This document shows positions 19,385-33,100 of a DNA stretch of 64,000 bases, piece after piece. The notes below the pieces were generated by a model. It worked only from the letters and a program-made list of their open reading frames with translations. It ran no database searches and was not told where the DNA came from. Both the position numbers and the translations under genes were made by a program. Source of the stretch: Eutypella sp. D-1 (lineage: Eukaryota; Ascomycota; Sordariomycetes; Xylariales; Diatrypaceae). Location of the stretch: contig JAJTTP010000002.1 in NCBI GenBank assembly GCA_023313575.1, positions 1,674,001 to 1,738,000 of the forward strand. The letters are read 5' to 3'. Each line of letters opens with the position of its first letter. Within the stretch, counting starts at the first letter, position 1.

Positions 19385-21643
19385 TTAACAGAAACCATTG
19401 CAGTCGCGAGAATAGTGATCTTGGCTCTGTAATTCGTACGGGCCGTTATTCTGGAGTCTGCCCTTCTCCATATCGATATCCGCCCGGTACAGGGCGATCT
19501 GCTGTTGCCAGCTAACCGACTGATGTCCTCCGATATGCTCGCCGTTCTCGCTGCACCACTGGGCTTTGCCAAGGCGGGTTTTTACAGTCGAGAGCTGCCT
19601 TCTGTTCTCCTTAATCGCCTCCTCGAGATCCATAAGTACCTCGAATGATGGCATTTCAGCCACTCGGGCTTTTAGGGCCTCGATTTCGTCCTCAAGCCTC
19701 AAAATAAGGCGCTCGTTCGTGCGGACCCGGTCGTCTAGCTTCTTTGCTCGTCTCTTCGCGGCGCGTAGGCGCGGGGGATAAACCGTAGGGCCTACGGGGG
19801 AAAGACCGTCTAGCAAGACGCTTAGATCTTGAATCCGGCCATAGTCCCATAGTTCGTTAGTGATATCGCGTTTATGCCGCGTCATATCCCAGAACATCGA
19901 GTCCAGATATTGTAACAGTTGGCAGCCGTAACAGATTCGAAACTCGTCCGGGCGGGCGGACATGTCGCCTAGGAAGAAGAACGCGGGCAGCTTCTCGCCG
20001 CATTCACAGCAGCTCATAAGAACCAGACGGTCGCCGATCTTGGTCAACCTTTTTAAATCTTTCTCCCTCATCGGAGCCCCGTTGATGGCGATAATAATAT
20101 CAAACCAAAGCGTTAACTCCATCTCGCGCGCCACTCTGGGCTGGAAAGTCTCACCAAAATCGCCGTGTCGATACTTATGGAGGTTTATAATACCCTCTAG
20201 TATATGCGGTAGGGTATCTAGGTGAAATGGAATCTTGTCCAGCCACCGCCTAAATGCCTTGCCGGGGCTGACAAGATCGATCCCTGCATCAATCGCCAAA
20301 GGCACCACATGCAACAGTGTAGCACCTACTGCACGAGGGATATCGAATATACCCTCGTTTTGGTGTATGACACCATAACATCCTAGACTGTTTAGTACTG
20401 GACCTTGGAAATATCGTGGATAGAAATCAAGGTCAACGTTGGTGTCCCGGACAGCCTCGATCAACGGGCTGGCTGCCGACAGCGTCATGAGCTCGCAATT
20501 ATGAATACCAATCGTCTTTAGACGCGGGAGCGCTTTAATAATGGCCTTCACGGCAGCAACGTCAAGAAAGGGAATCCGCTGCAGCAGTAGATGCTGGAAA
20601 TGGTTCGGACGGTAAAGAATTGAACGAACTGCGAGATATTAGTATCCCGATACCCAGTGGGTGTCTCCATTTGTCAGTCACCCTCATGCGTACTTACAAA
20701 GTTTGAACAACCACTTGATCTTGAACTCATATTTGTGCCGCCAGAACTTCATATCAGAATTGTCCTCGTAACCATGCTCGTTGAGGCGGTTTTCCTCGGA
20801 CAATTTAGCATCATTACGTTCCTGTCGCACCGGCGAGACGACGATAAACGGAGATACGCGAGTCTTCTCTGCCTGTTCTGGTGTAATCACGCCCTCTTTT
20901 ACTAGCTCTGCGAGGCGCTCGTCAGATTTCTCCATGCCGAGGAAATTCCCCGTCGACATATCACAATGCATCATCGTGGTTCCAATAGTGCTAAACAGCA
21001 GCTGGCAGCTACGCCCTAGGTTCGAGAGAGTCTCCCATTCACTGATGAGATGGTTCAAGACAATTTGGAAGACGTCAAGCGTTTTGCAGAAGCTGGTAAG
21101 TTGCATAGGCTGCTCGGCAACTGGCAAAGTGAAACCATGTCGGCTTCGCATAAATGGCGCCTGCCTATGTGTCAGTGCCATAGGAAGCAGCCCGTATACC
21201 GTTTGACTTACGATAGTAGGTGCGCGGAACACTCGCGGCCAGGTGTGAAGGCGAAGTATGGACTGCCACTTCGGCTCCATGTTTTCCCAGTGATCATCCT
21301 TGCCATAGTGGATGCCATTTTTTCCAGTATCTCCAGGGTAGAGGAGAACGTTGAACTTTGCTTTTTCGTAAGCAGCGGCATTCTGTCTCTGAATTCCATT
21401 TTCCAGAGACCCCTTATCCCGTCGTACGAATACGAGTCGAGATTCGAACTCGTTCTCAGTGCGTGCTTTCCAGTAAACTGGGTAGGTGGGACCGAAGCTG
21501 GACGGGATCTGGGCGTTGTTACGTGGGGAAATCAACTGGCCGGCATTACTGTGTGATTTGGCGGGCTGGAGGAAGTATTCGGAATCTGCTTCACCTCTCT
21601 GCTTCCTAAGGTCTGGGAAGGGGAGATCAAGTATATGATCCAT
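19385..21643 (-). CDS. Fungal multi-region protein: F-box-like, LRR-like, Cys-pair and coiled-coil parts
   Basis: Best model on the minus strand has three exons, 21643-21212, 21160-20698 and 20628-19385, giving 712 residues. The 51-nt intron (21161-21211) has GTAAGT and CAG ends but contains no stop and keeps the frame, so a 729-residue form is also possible. The 69-nt intron (20629-20697) has GTAAGT, a TACTAAT branch site and CAG, and must be removed. A segment around DVFQIVLNHLISEWETLSNLGRSC resembles an F-box-type helical pair. The stretch after exon 3 begins (FQHLLLQRIPFLDVAAVKAI) and LKTIGIHNCEL look like degenerate leucine-rich repeats. CCECGE followed by CYGC forms two Cys pairs that could bind zinc. 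The region ERLILRLEDEIEALKARV onward is a coiled coil. Codons end in A or T far more often than in neighbouring genes. I know no function. A ubiquitin-ligase adaptor role is inference only. Confidence 0.72.
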
Positions 21644-23327
21644 GTTAGGGGGTCGCTATTGGTGTAGAGTGAAGGTAACGTTACACATTAGTCCGGTATA
21701 TAAAAGAGTGAAGTAAAAGTGACGGTTCAAAACAACGCCATAGAGATTTAAATATAGGAGGAACAAATATAACTGAAAGAAGTTGAACTTACCGGTTGGG
21801 TTGATCTCCAAGGAGGCGTTGGAAAATATTGGGAAAATCCAGGTAGGTATTTTTATGGCGACATGGCATTTCGAAGTAGTATGACCTGATTGGGGGTTTT
21901 TTTTTTCAATCGAGCTTTTCGTTCCTGCGACAAGCAATTGCAGATTTAATTAGTCATACACTTCGAGAAAGCTTGGACCGAAAGCTTTTACTGAAAGCTT
22001 TTACCACACGCATATGGGTTGACTCATCAATAACGGTACCCAGAGCTTAAGAAGGCAGAATTTTCATGAGTCAAGCAGCCTGCATAATGCAGGATGAAGA
22101 TAATTAGGGAAACTATGAGGTTAACAAGGTAGCAGAGCTATGTTGGGGAGTGACTAATCTGATCAAAGCTCCTGCAAATGGTTTCAAGTAGAGGTAGAAA
22201 ACTGGATGGCAAACCTGGAGGTTGACTGTTTCATGTTGGTAGTAGATACCTATGTTTGATGCCGGAAGGTGAACATAACCGCCACCCCAACCTATTCGAA
22301 GATTCACTTGAAGGAGAAAAACAAGGAAAGTACTATCAGGTTAAGTCTAATCAAAGCTCAGATATTACCCCAGGAAACCAGGGACGTTGCCTTACGAGAA
22401 GTTGTAGCTTTGACTTACCTGTTTAATAGTATGGGCCGTGTAAGTGATGGTAATGAAACAGATGGATAGGTAAAAGCCGGTCGAGCTCAGAAAGTAAGCC
22501 AGATCGAAACAATGACTTGTGTAAGCGGGCGCTCTTGCTCTCTAAGTTCTTGACCCAGACCCTACCCATATAGGCCCACCCGGCTTCGTCAGGGCCAGGT
22601 TGTGTTTCCTCTGAGATATTCTGAGATTATGAGCAATAGTGAGTATCTCGTACGTGATTTTGAAAGGGTTACAAGGAAATTTTTTCTATGTTGAGAGGGG
22701 TTATCTGTGGTTGTATGGAATCTGGTTTATGTAGAAGAAGATTTTGGCATCAAGAAATAGAAGATACAATTTCAAGATTAGATAATTAATAACTGTGGAT
22801 TCAAACTGAGATAATAAGCTGTATGACAGTTGCAGATGCTTTTCTGGAACGATTTATCTTGCACGAACGTTGCTTCTGGGCTTCCTCATTATCCCGCCAG
22901 TGAGATTGCGGAACATAATTATCCATGACACCTTTACTATTAACCATTGCTTAGCGAAACCTACAGAAGGGAACTACATAATACTATGTAACTTAATGCC
23001 GCCCGAGTCTGTCAGCGCTTCACGTAGTTATCTCCACTCAGTAAGGTCCTGTTACGTGTTTAGAGAATCAGAGTGACAATTATTGACTTTCCAATTGTAA
23101 TCGTAGATGATGGCCAGGCTAAAGCTTGCGCAATGAAAGCAGGAACATCTTATCACATCGTTGAAAAGAGAGCTCCTTACCCCCGTTAATTCACTGTGCT
23201 ACACGCATGGTGCTTTAATGATCATCTAAGTACGCGTTTATCTAACCATTGCGATGACTCTATGTCGAAAACTGTCCAAACCGCCATAACTTTGATCTAG
23301 CTGCTAACGAATCGAAAAAATTTAAGC

Positions 23328-23343
23328 GGGGGGGGGGGGGGGG
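23328..23343 (+). repeat. Homopolymer run of 16 G
   Basis: Uninterrupted G16 in a gene-free region. It could form intermolecular quadruplexes or mark a replication-slippage site, and it is prone to sequencing length errors. Confidence 0.9.
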
Positions 23344-25570
23344 CAATAAGCAATCGAACAGCTCAACTTGGTGGCACGTGATTGCAGCCCCTGCAGCAGA
23401 AGACAAGCTCCTAGGTCAAAACAGAACTGACAGGCGCATTGTCTACCTGCCATATGCCAGGTCTCCTATCCTCCCGGCGAGGCGTCGAAGCGTCACCCCC
23501 GCAAGTTCCGAGACACAGGAAAGGAGAATGTGAAGCTGCAACTGCGTAGGAGGCCGTAAGGATGAATGAAGTTGAGGCTGAACATCGCCTGTGGGCCTAA
23601 AGGATGCTGGCATCACCACTCGTCACTCCACGGATCGCTCGAGGTAATCTTGAGCCCCTCTGGCACATTTCGAGCGAAGATTCCTAGAAGGTCAACTTCC
23701 TACTAGACCCTGCGAAGCCGTTCAACATCTCTAAGTCCACATGGTGAGATGGGGCTCTGTTTGGCTCGTCGTACTGTCGACCTGTACCCTCTAGCAGTAC
23801 CTACCTAGCATAGACGTCTCGAGGAGTCGCGGCTACGGGGCCGCCTGTTGATATGCGGCTGACAGTACGCCATAAACGGCAATGGCCGAGAGAAAACTCA
23901 ACATGCTTCCTAGATATGCGTGAGGCCAGAGGATGGAGATATCGCCAGGATGCACATTATCAAACAAACAGCTGCGATGTACGATGTTGGCCAGCCGGCT
24001 AGCGGCGTGCCGGCTTTCGGCACGCATCTCGGGACCAGGGCTATGGAGAGAAAGACCACATATTCATGTGATACAGATTTACTAGGCCGATGTCGGTATT
24101 TCGACGACACCTAGTTCCACGATGTGTCAGGTACTTGGAACCTTCATTGCGAAAATACCACGGCAGATTGGCTGTGTCGACCAGAATGCCCGGTTCCCAG
24201 CTCCGTAACAAATATTAATCACATGATGAACGCGGTCTTGTGGATGAAATATCACTGATGGGCCTAGGGTAAAATCTACTACAAGTCGGCGACTCTAAAA
24301 TGCTCCCTTATCTAGTGCGTGAAATAGTTACTTAGGGGTTGATGAATAAAACCAGATATCTAGATAGTTAATAATTGATTGTTACCAAGGATACACAGAA
24401 ACAGCCCGGCATCGCTTCCGGACCAAGACCTCGGAAACCCGGCTCGTGCTCGTAGAAGATTCGAGCTTCGACTTGGCATTGCCTTGTCTTATCTAGCCCT
24501 GATTGACTCAAACAGATGCAGCTTACCTGGTTGCATACTTCTGCCTATAAGGCGTGAGTTACAGCTTCGGGACCACCCACCATCAGAACAGCGGGAGACG
24601 GCGGGGCGGGCGGCGTGCGGGTCGGGGGCGCACCGACATGGCCCCAACCCCATTCTACCCCCTCCACCCCCTCAAGGCCCCTAATTATGGATCATGTGGT
24701 GCTCGACCTACGTGTACGGTTTGACAGTTTACGAAAGGATAGTCAAGATTTGCCGGTTTGCCCGCTGGGCTAGGTATAACTACATATATATACCAAAAAG
24801 ATCATTGTACCACGCCGGTAAAGCCGGCCGAGACAGCAAGAGAACGTACTTTGGTGAAGGGCGGTGTGCTACCCTCGGCAGCTACTCACATAATCATACT
24901 AAGGAGCTATGGTGCCATTCATCGTCATCTCCCCTCCCTCCCTACTTACTTAAGACACCTGACTAGAGCTATAGCAGGTCTAGGCTGGTCGGCTGGCTGT
25001 GCGGGCGGAGGTGGCGACCAGCCCATATGTAACCATGTACACATATAGATCATCATGGAGGAGGGGGGTTCGCAGCCAGCGATGACGGGGTGTGGTAAGT
25101 TCGCGGGGTTTGGATCGAATTGGTACCAAGGTAGGGAAGCCCGGGAAAGGCCATTACGACATACCACCGCGATTGCGCAAGAGCTCTGCGATAGGACCGG
25201 AGGGAGGCTTGGCACGAGATCTCCTTGCGATTGTGCGTGTTAAAATGTGCTCACGAGGTCATCCGGACATGGAATCGGGTCGCGCACATGCACACACGCA
25301 CATAGGGCCTCCGCGCACGTGCGAGGGAGCCCAGATAACTACTACAAGCCGAAGAAAAAAAAAGTAAACGATGCATGCGCCAACGTTGATAGGCGCCGCC
25401 GTTGTGAAGTGGGGGCGGGGACGATGTCAACCCGATGTAGACGTGATACATACGGGTTATGGTAAGATCGCTATAGTCATGGATTGGAGGGGTTTACTAT
25501 TTGAATGCGATGCTTTATCGGGAAGAGAATCGACGAGACCGGTTGACCGACGTAAAGCTGATGGGGATTT

Positions 25571-25600
25571 CGACGGGTTTCCGACGGGTTTCCGACGGCA
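25571..25600 (+). repeat. Direct 11-bp tandem repeat
   Basis: CGACGGGTTTC is repeated twice exactly and followed by a partial third copy (CGACGGCA) in gene-free DNA. Confidence 0.85.
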
Positions 25601-28600
25601 TGTCACTGCCTGTAAGGTCCAGCCGAGAGGAAAGGGGGCAGATGGGGTAAATTATTTTAGTTAGGAAGGTGATAATGCGAAAAGGTGGCTGCTATCGGTC
25701 TAACCAGGAGAATCGTCACATCTCTTGCTCGATCGAGTCTGGCCGAGGTTTGATCGCTTGATCGCTTGGTCCCCGTCTCTAAAAGCATATCATCCGATGC
25801 GGACACCCAGGACGGAGGTTTCGGTTTAAGGGTCGGGCGGACGAACTGCCTGTAGCTACATGGAGCTGTGTACGAGGTGGTACCGAATGTAACAGCCCTC
25901 CTATAGATCTAGGTAATATAGGCACAACCTTATAGAGGCTATCTATGCACCCAATTTTGCGTACCTGGGTAGTAGTTTAGAGGCCATGATTAGTGGGGGC
26001 TTGGGAAGCTATCTTGGCAGGTCGGTGACACTTTTAACGTCTAGGTACATGATGTCAAGGGCGAGGTACGCTCAATACACTATCTAATAACAATACACCT
26101 CAAATGGACATGCCTGGGTAAGTAACTAATATAGTGCACTGAGGATCATTTAAATCGCCCGATAACCTGATGGGATCTGAGGCGAATCTATCTAAAACAA
26201 TATCGGTTGACGTTTGACAGCCCGACCGGGATTACCGTATATCGTGTCTTGTTAGTTAGATCTTGCCCCTTGGTAAAGCCTGGCCTTGCCTGGCTGGACA
26301 ATTCCGAGCCGGATCTATTAATCCTTTTGGCTTTAACTAGTTGCTTGGGTGAGCCGGGGGAAGGGGGGAACTATGAGGAGTTAGATAGGGGTTTCAATCT
26401 TTACCATACATTGCCTACCGTTCTTGATGGATGCACTTGAAAAAAAGTCACGCCAACCCACGCCATGTGCGGTGAATTCGCCTTGTCGCCTTGAGCAGGA
26501 TGCTTCAGATATGTCTGATGCGACCAGCCAGTACCTACGTAAATTCCATCGTAGCCGGCCTCCAGGGTTCCCGCAGCTCCTGTCATGATCGCTGAAGGTG
26601 TCGTTGAATGTGGATACGGAAGACGTGGGGGCACTAGGTAAAGCCAGGATATGCCTAACGGAGTCACATTCATCATGTGTAGAGGGGGAAAAAGGACTCA
26701 CTACGTATATGTGCTAAAGTTAACGTGTTCAAAGTCGAAGAGCTATCTCTCTATTAGCTTTCATTGTTGACGTCGGCAGACGGGTCGGCGAATGATGACA
26801 TGCCCTAGTAGGCTTGTGACCAAAACACTAAATCTACTATATCGGTCTAGTAGGCGATGGCGAGTTACTGCTGATGGGTCCCGCACCAGCAGTCATGTCA
26901 TCGAAGTCCTGCCTGGTATGACCACCCGGGTAGACAGTTTCCTGCCTCCCCAGCTGGCCTAATGATGAGTCGATAGGGAAGCCTACGCTATGAACCTTCG
27001 CCGCGGATGCAAGGCTTGCTTGCGCGTAGCGGGAATGCGAGGCTCAGCCGATAGATGCGACCTCAACGGACATTGGGAACGATTGCTCTCGTATCCTGCC
27101 ACTACTATGCGAGCTATGTATACACGTACTTATGTATGTTACTCCAAGGCAATCAGGGGAAGCTCCCGCTTTTAACCGGTCGAGGAAAGCCATTCCTCCC
27201 GCTTGCTCTGGGTTGGCAGTTATGACGAAGATCAGTTTCTGCGTTTCTGCGTCTCACTGGCCCGTCACTGTTACTAACAAGCAGGATGGGGCAATGCTAG
27301 CTAAGCGCTAATTGTATTCGCATCAACAACAATCGATGCAGCGATACGCTATTTCGCTATGCAGTGATTCCCTGCCATAAGTCGCCTGACGATAGCGGGA
27401 GCGTCTGCCCGGCTATCTAGCGCGAAGGCAACGGAAAACCGACACCATGGGGTGGGATACCCCCCCCCCTCGACCTGATAGACAGGTATGATAGGAGGGA
27501 AGGTTGGCAGATTATAATGCTCTTTGTCTCGTCACCTCTAGTGTCCGATCCCTCGTAGAGGTGGATGGGGCCGCCGATGCTTGAATTGGCGCCGGGGACC
27601 CAGGACTCGGGCCAATCATCTCCCGGATATGTGTCCACGGAACTTAGATCTGAGGCCCGAGGTCGGCGGATCGGGTCGGCTCTCTGCACACTTCCAACAC
27701 AGCGGCTGCTAAGTTGCTCAGATACAAGACCCCGCCTGCGGTCAGTCACCTTACTGTAGGCCACTACATAGGCGCACTTATTACCGGTCAACCGGTGAGG
27801 AAGTAGGGAGTGGGAGGCCGGCGGTAAATATGCAGTATGAAGTAAAAAGGTGAGATAGGTCCGCGAGAAAGGTAAGGGGCAGGGTTTAACCCGGCAGGCC
27901 ATCTCTGCTAGGTTTTTATATTCGATTTGAAAGTACGGTGCATAATTAAATATTCCAGCTGAAACGGTCCATGCTATAGGTGAAGTCCTGTGGCTTTCAA
28001 TTAGAGAGTTATATACATAACCTGTTGGTCGAAGCCATTTCTGCGACCCGCCCCCTTGAATGGTATATAAGAGCATAATTTAGACGCAAGTCGAGCTCAG
28101 AAATAGAGGCGAGAAGCTACCTCACCGTAATAGGCGGCGCCGACGCCTTGTAAAGAATTGGAGGCCCATCTAGTGAGCCACGATCCCGAGACGTAATAGA
28201 TCGTTGGGATCGTTTCGTGGTAGCATCAGATAAGAATGGGGAGATAAAAAGCAAGTTTAAGCTGCAAATACCTACCAATTTTGGTTCATGAATCAGGGTA
28301 CAAAAGAAAGCCGGAAACTCCCGGTGTCGTGGGATGGCACAAATAATCTGCCTAATTAAACGCCAACCCAGTTTGCGTGTGCGCGCCGGTTGGAATCGCA
28401 TTGCATCTCGGTCTCAGACAGCGTTCTACACCCATCCATGAGATGTTTCAATTGTGGGGGAACTGTGAGACGCCACGATGCGTATATTCGCCATTGTCGT
28501 ATAGTTACACAACATTCACTTTACACGCAAAAACCTGGCAACCTGGCTGGGCAGCATATTATGAAGTGGCCAGAAACTATAGTGAGATAATCTCTTTTAG

Positions 28601-30122
28601 CAACACAGAGTATTCTGTAAGGACGTCCTTGGCGTTCGGGACCTAAACCATCGAGACGATCACGATCTACTAGTATCTGGGCTAATCTAGAATAATACGG
28701 GCGTGCTCTATCAGGTTACCAGATTACTACTAAGTGGTACTAGATAGTCAAGATAGTATCAGAAAGGGGTGGGTAGACCATGGACAGACGCGGGTCGAAA
28801 TGGTTTGTTGGTTCCGCTAAGTGGACCTCTGATTAATTGCAGTGGAAATTGTTGCCGGGACATGGATTATGGGCGACAAGCGACCGCAAGCAAAATTTTC
28901 TTCTGCCCTTTTTCTTTCGAGGACCCTGGACGTCCTCAGATATGCAGGCAAGGCAGGAGGCTCAGCGTAGATCTCATCAAGCGAGGCGGTGACGGGAACA
29001 CATGGGCGGGAAGTTCTTCGAAATCAGTAGTGCTGGCTTATAGAGTACTTATAGTTATGCCAGATATGCGCCCACGTCTCAATCCGGGAAAGGAGCTGTG
29101 TACCTTGTAGAACGCGTGTTCTGTATAGGGGGGCGGCTAAGAGATGGGGGGGACTCTAAACTGTCTTGCGTCGCTAGACAGTCAAATAACCTGCTTGGCT
29201 GGGGCGGCGGCCTGTCATTGTCGCATTCCCGGGGGGAGAGGGGGTGACACTTATTATGCCAGAGTTCAGGGCAAGATCCACCGCGACATCGAGCCTACAG
29301 CCCGGCCATGTAGGACTGGGCCGAGGCTAATCTGATCTCTTTGATAGTGATGGCGCAAGCGGAAACACAGAATAGGGGATACGATCGAGAAAGACGGAGG
29401 AGGGAAAGAGAAGGAAAGAGAATAATCAAAGCAGCTCGAGCAAAGGACATCTTATCTCGTCTTTAAAGTCATGGCCAGTGGAATGGAATGACCTCCTATT
29501 TCAATACCCGCATCCAACCACGAACACGTATACATACATGGGATTTCTGTAGCCGACGGTGTTCAAGCGAATCCCATCGAGACACTCGTCTGCTGCAGTG
29601 TCGATTGGAGGGAGATTTGGAGAATGGGAGATGAGCTCGACGAAAAAGGGCTTAGTAAAAAGCCATCTCCCATGTAGGGGGACCACTGGGAACTGGGGGC
29701 TAATGGGCTACCGTATAGAGAGTTACGGAGTACGGAGTACATAGCCGATAATGCGCCCCATATAACTGTACACTACAGTATAGGAGTGGGTGTGGTCAGG
29801 CTGTCAGGGGATGCACCCTGGGGGGGTTAGTGGGTTACGTACATATTCCCTGATATTGGATGGACTCCGTAGTTCCAGATGCCAGCCAAATCAGCCAAAT
29901 AAACGGTCGATCGACAAGAGCAGAGCTCGCAATCTGGCTGCCTACTTTTGGATTAGCCCCGGATTTTATCCTATGGGCAGAGATGGGCCAGTGTGTACAG
30001 CGTAGATTGGCAGAGAGAGCCAGGGCGTTATAGGGCATTCTTATGATCTTAATGGCTACATGAATGTTCTAATTGGCGCTCTTAGTGTAGGTTTTTGTTG
30101 GCTGGGCTGCCCGTAGCTGCGC

Positions 30123-30161
30123 TGTATGTATTCTTCTCTGTATGTATTCTTCTGTGTATGC
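30123..30161 (+). repeat. Direct 16-bp tandem repeat
   Basis: TGTATGTATTCTTCTC is followed by a copy with one change at the last base, then the first bases of a third copy. Non-coding. Confidence 0.85.
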
Positions 30162-33100
30162 TTATAGAAGGATAGACAGACAGGGTGGCAAGTAGGCAAG
30201 TTGACAAGTTGGCATGTTGGATAGTAGCGCTCGAACGATTTTTTTCCTCAATTTTTTCTATAAAATAATAGCAAATGATAAGACCGGTGGACGTCTCCGA
30301 AGAACTGCCAATAAACTGCCAATAAGGGCGCTTATAAGATTAGCTCTGACTGTCGATGCCAATGCCGGCACTGGTTCGGGTGGGTACAAAGCTACCTGTA
30401 ACTAGTTATGTATCCATAGTACCCACCGTACCCACCGTACATACTAGTAGTGCTGTTAGCTGCAGGTTGAACTAAACCGCTTTCATCTGAGCTACCGCGA
30501 AAACTCGTCTTGGCCCGCCCTCCTTTTTTTTTATCAGACACACACCATGCCCTATGTATAACCTCGTGCTACAGCAGCGCATATGCAGAAGGGGGGAGGG
30601 GAGGGACAAGGGAGACGGCAAGATGGGAGGGAAAGCGACCCTATCGTACTACCTCTCCCTCCGGGTGTGTGAGGTGTGAGTATTTAGGTATGGGTGTGTA
30701 GTAAAACCCGCATGATTGTAACCAAAGCATAAGTAGCACGATAAGGGGTGAATTGCATTGTGTGTATGTACATACATGTGTATTTGGTTAGGAGACAGGA
30801 GGCGGAATGCCCTCATCGCCTGGAGGCATAGCGCCAGTCACCTTTGCCGGCGCTTAGAGGAAGTTCACCTAAAGAAAGGACTTGTGTTTTTAGACTAAAA
30901 ATGATTGACCAGGAGATTCTCCCGCTTGAATCCATACCAATTATCATACCCACATTTTGACCCCCTTAAACTTTGCCGTCTAGAAGTTCGAATATCTCCC
31001 CAATTGTCTGTGATCAACAGTTGGCGTGGACATGTTCTGCATTTGCTTTGATATTGCACCACCTTCACTATAACTGTGTACTTACATATGTACGTATGTC
31101 CATCTCTAAGGTGACATGGGCCAGCTTGGCCAGTAGTTGGTATTAGTGCGGCTGCGTTATTGTCCCGCCCCAAGCATATTTCCAACCAAGCAGAAAAAAA
31201 GCTCCGATGCGAGAAGGGGACCCTGCACCCTTTATTTATTATTTTCCTTCTAGCCTTTCCTTTTCGCTTGGCCCATTCGTTCGTGCTTCCTTCGGGCGGA
31301 TCTCAACAGGGCTCGAACTGCTTCCACGAATCTATCTCAACCACAGAACTAATACATGGTAGGGCAGATGGTGGCGCGCGTCCCGAGACTCACCTCACCA
31401 TCTAGCCTATCCCACTCACTGGGGAAAAGAAGACTGTGTTACTTAGATGTAAAGAGAGGGGTGCATTCACCCCTGACCCCTGTTCACCCACAGCTGGCAT
31501 CGCTGCCGGTGTCCTGGTGCTAACGAGATCGTAATTTCTCGTCAGTCGCCGAACGACAGCCCGACAACCGCCTGTGCTCTCTATTATTCAACTTGGCTTT
31601 GCTGTCCACAATCTCAGCAAAAATCCATCCAGCACGGACCCATTTGCGCATGATGGTGCCCCGGCAACATACTTCAATTAACACAGGGACATAAACTATG
31701 TCCCGAGGGGTTTAGACGTTGGACCCTGGCAATATGATTCGTTAGGAGTGTCTCGAATGTAAAACTCGCAAGGGAAAGTAAGCGATACAGCCGTCGCCTA
31801 TTGCCGCCCGTCGAGGCACAGGTGGCAGCAGGGCTATTTGGCATGTGTGTACAGTATCTGTTTATGATATATACCCGCGCATACTACTGTACATCTGTAG
31901 AGAGAGATTTTTATATACTTAGGCATTTGCATGTAGTGTGGTTATTTCAGGATGTATTAAGGCCCTTGGGATCATGGTAGAAAAATATGCAAAGAGCTGA
32001 AAGTGCACGGGGTCGCTCCAGTACCCTTATACACCAATCCTTAATTCTTCCAATTTATTATGTACAACAAAGATACTTAAACAATTCCAGGGACATAGCA
32101 GCTAATCTCAGTGCCAGCAAAGGTACTTCGCACCAAACTTCTACGTAAATAGACAGAATATCAGAGATTAGAGTGAGAGCTCTTGCTTATCAACACGTGA
32201 TGTTACATAATACAGCTTCAGAAGCTCCGGCAAGAGATCAATGTTAATAGCAGCAATTTACTGCCGGACAATTCCCTCTCAGCTTTTATTTTCCCTCATC
32301 ATATTGATAATAAAGATTAAAGCAAAGCAGGGACGGTAGGTACTGTAGATGCCCTTTCCCTTCCAAGCCCTTGATTATTTTCATCTAAAAGTTAACGGTC
32401 CAGGTGGAGCTAATCCCATTTACGGTAGTAAGTAGAAGTGGTATGTAGTAGGAGGGTATGGATAAGGGGGTAGGAGTGGGGCATAAATACTGTATACTAG
32501 ACTTAGCAGTACCCAATCAATACCTGTACGGAGTACATGTAAAAGACTTAATCCATGATAAGTGGGCCTTGCATTTCACACTGCAGCCAGTGCACCCAAG
32601 TGTGGTTCAGCTACAGGAAGCGATAGCAAACCAATGCAGGCACTGGACTGTAGAAAGTACCGGTACTGTACCAGATCAAACCGTACAATGTGTACAGTAG
32701 CGACAACCTGGAATTGCCATAGTAGCAAGTAGGAGTAGCGCCCAGGGTAACCCCTGCAATACCCTTGGCACTTGCCTGGTTCAGAGGTGTGCTTCCCCTA
32801 ATATCACGAGACAAATAAATAAGTACCGGCATTGACTGCCCTCCTGTCACTGGCCCTTCTCTTTCCTCCTCCTTCTCGTGCCACTCGACTTCTAACAAAA
32901 GCTCGACTTCTTCGTCCTTGACCCTCCTTGACCCTCCTTAATCAGGAAAAAGTTTTTTTTTTCTCTTATTTTAATTTCTCCCACCCAAAGAAACCGGGTC
33001 ACTCTCACCATCTCCTTCATATTACCCTCCCTGACAGTCTAGTCACCTCTTCTTTCCTCTTGCGCACGATACCACGATACCATAAAAAACACACAAAGGT

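Noticed and set aside
21780..21960. Possible coding first exon of the 712-residue protein on the minus strand
   Set aside because: The GTAAGT donor is good, but the frame from the nearest ATG does not join in phase with the exon starting at 21643, and the in-phase frame has a stop. A 5'-UTR intron is more likely.
23833..24110. Hydrophobic minus-strand frames of 64-66 residues
   Set aside because: Two overlapping frames look equally plausible, neither has splice partners or a recognised motif.
26381..26701. Overlapping 91- and 106-residue minus-strand frames
   Set aside because: Neither has a recognised motif, splice context or better composition than the other.
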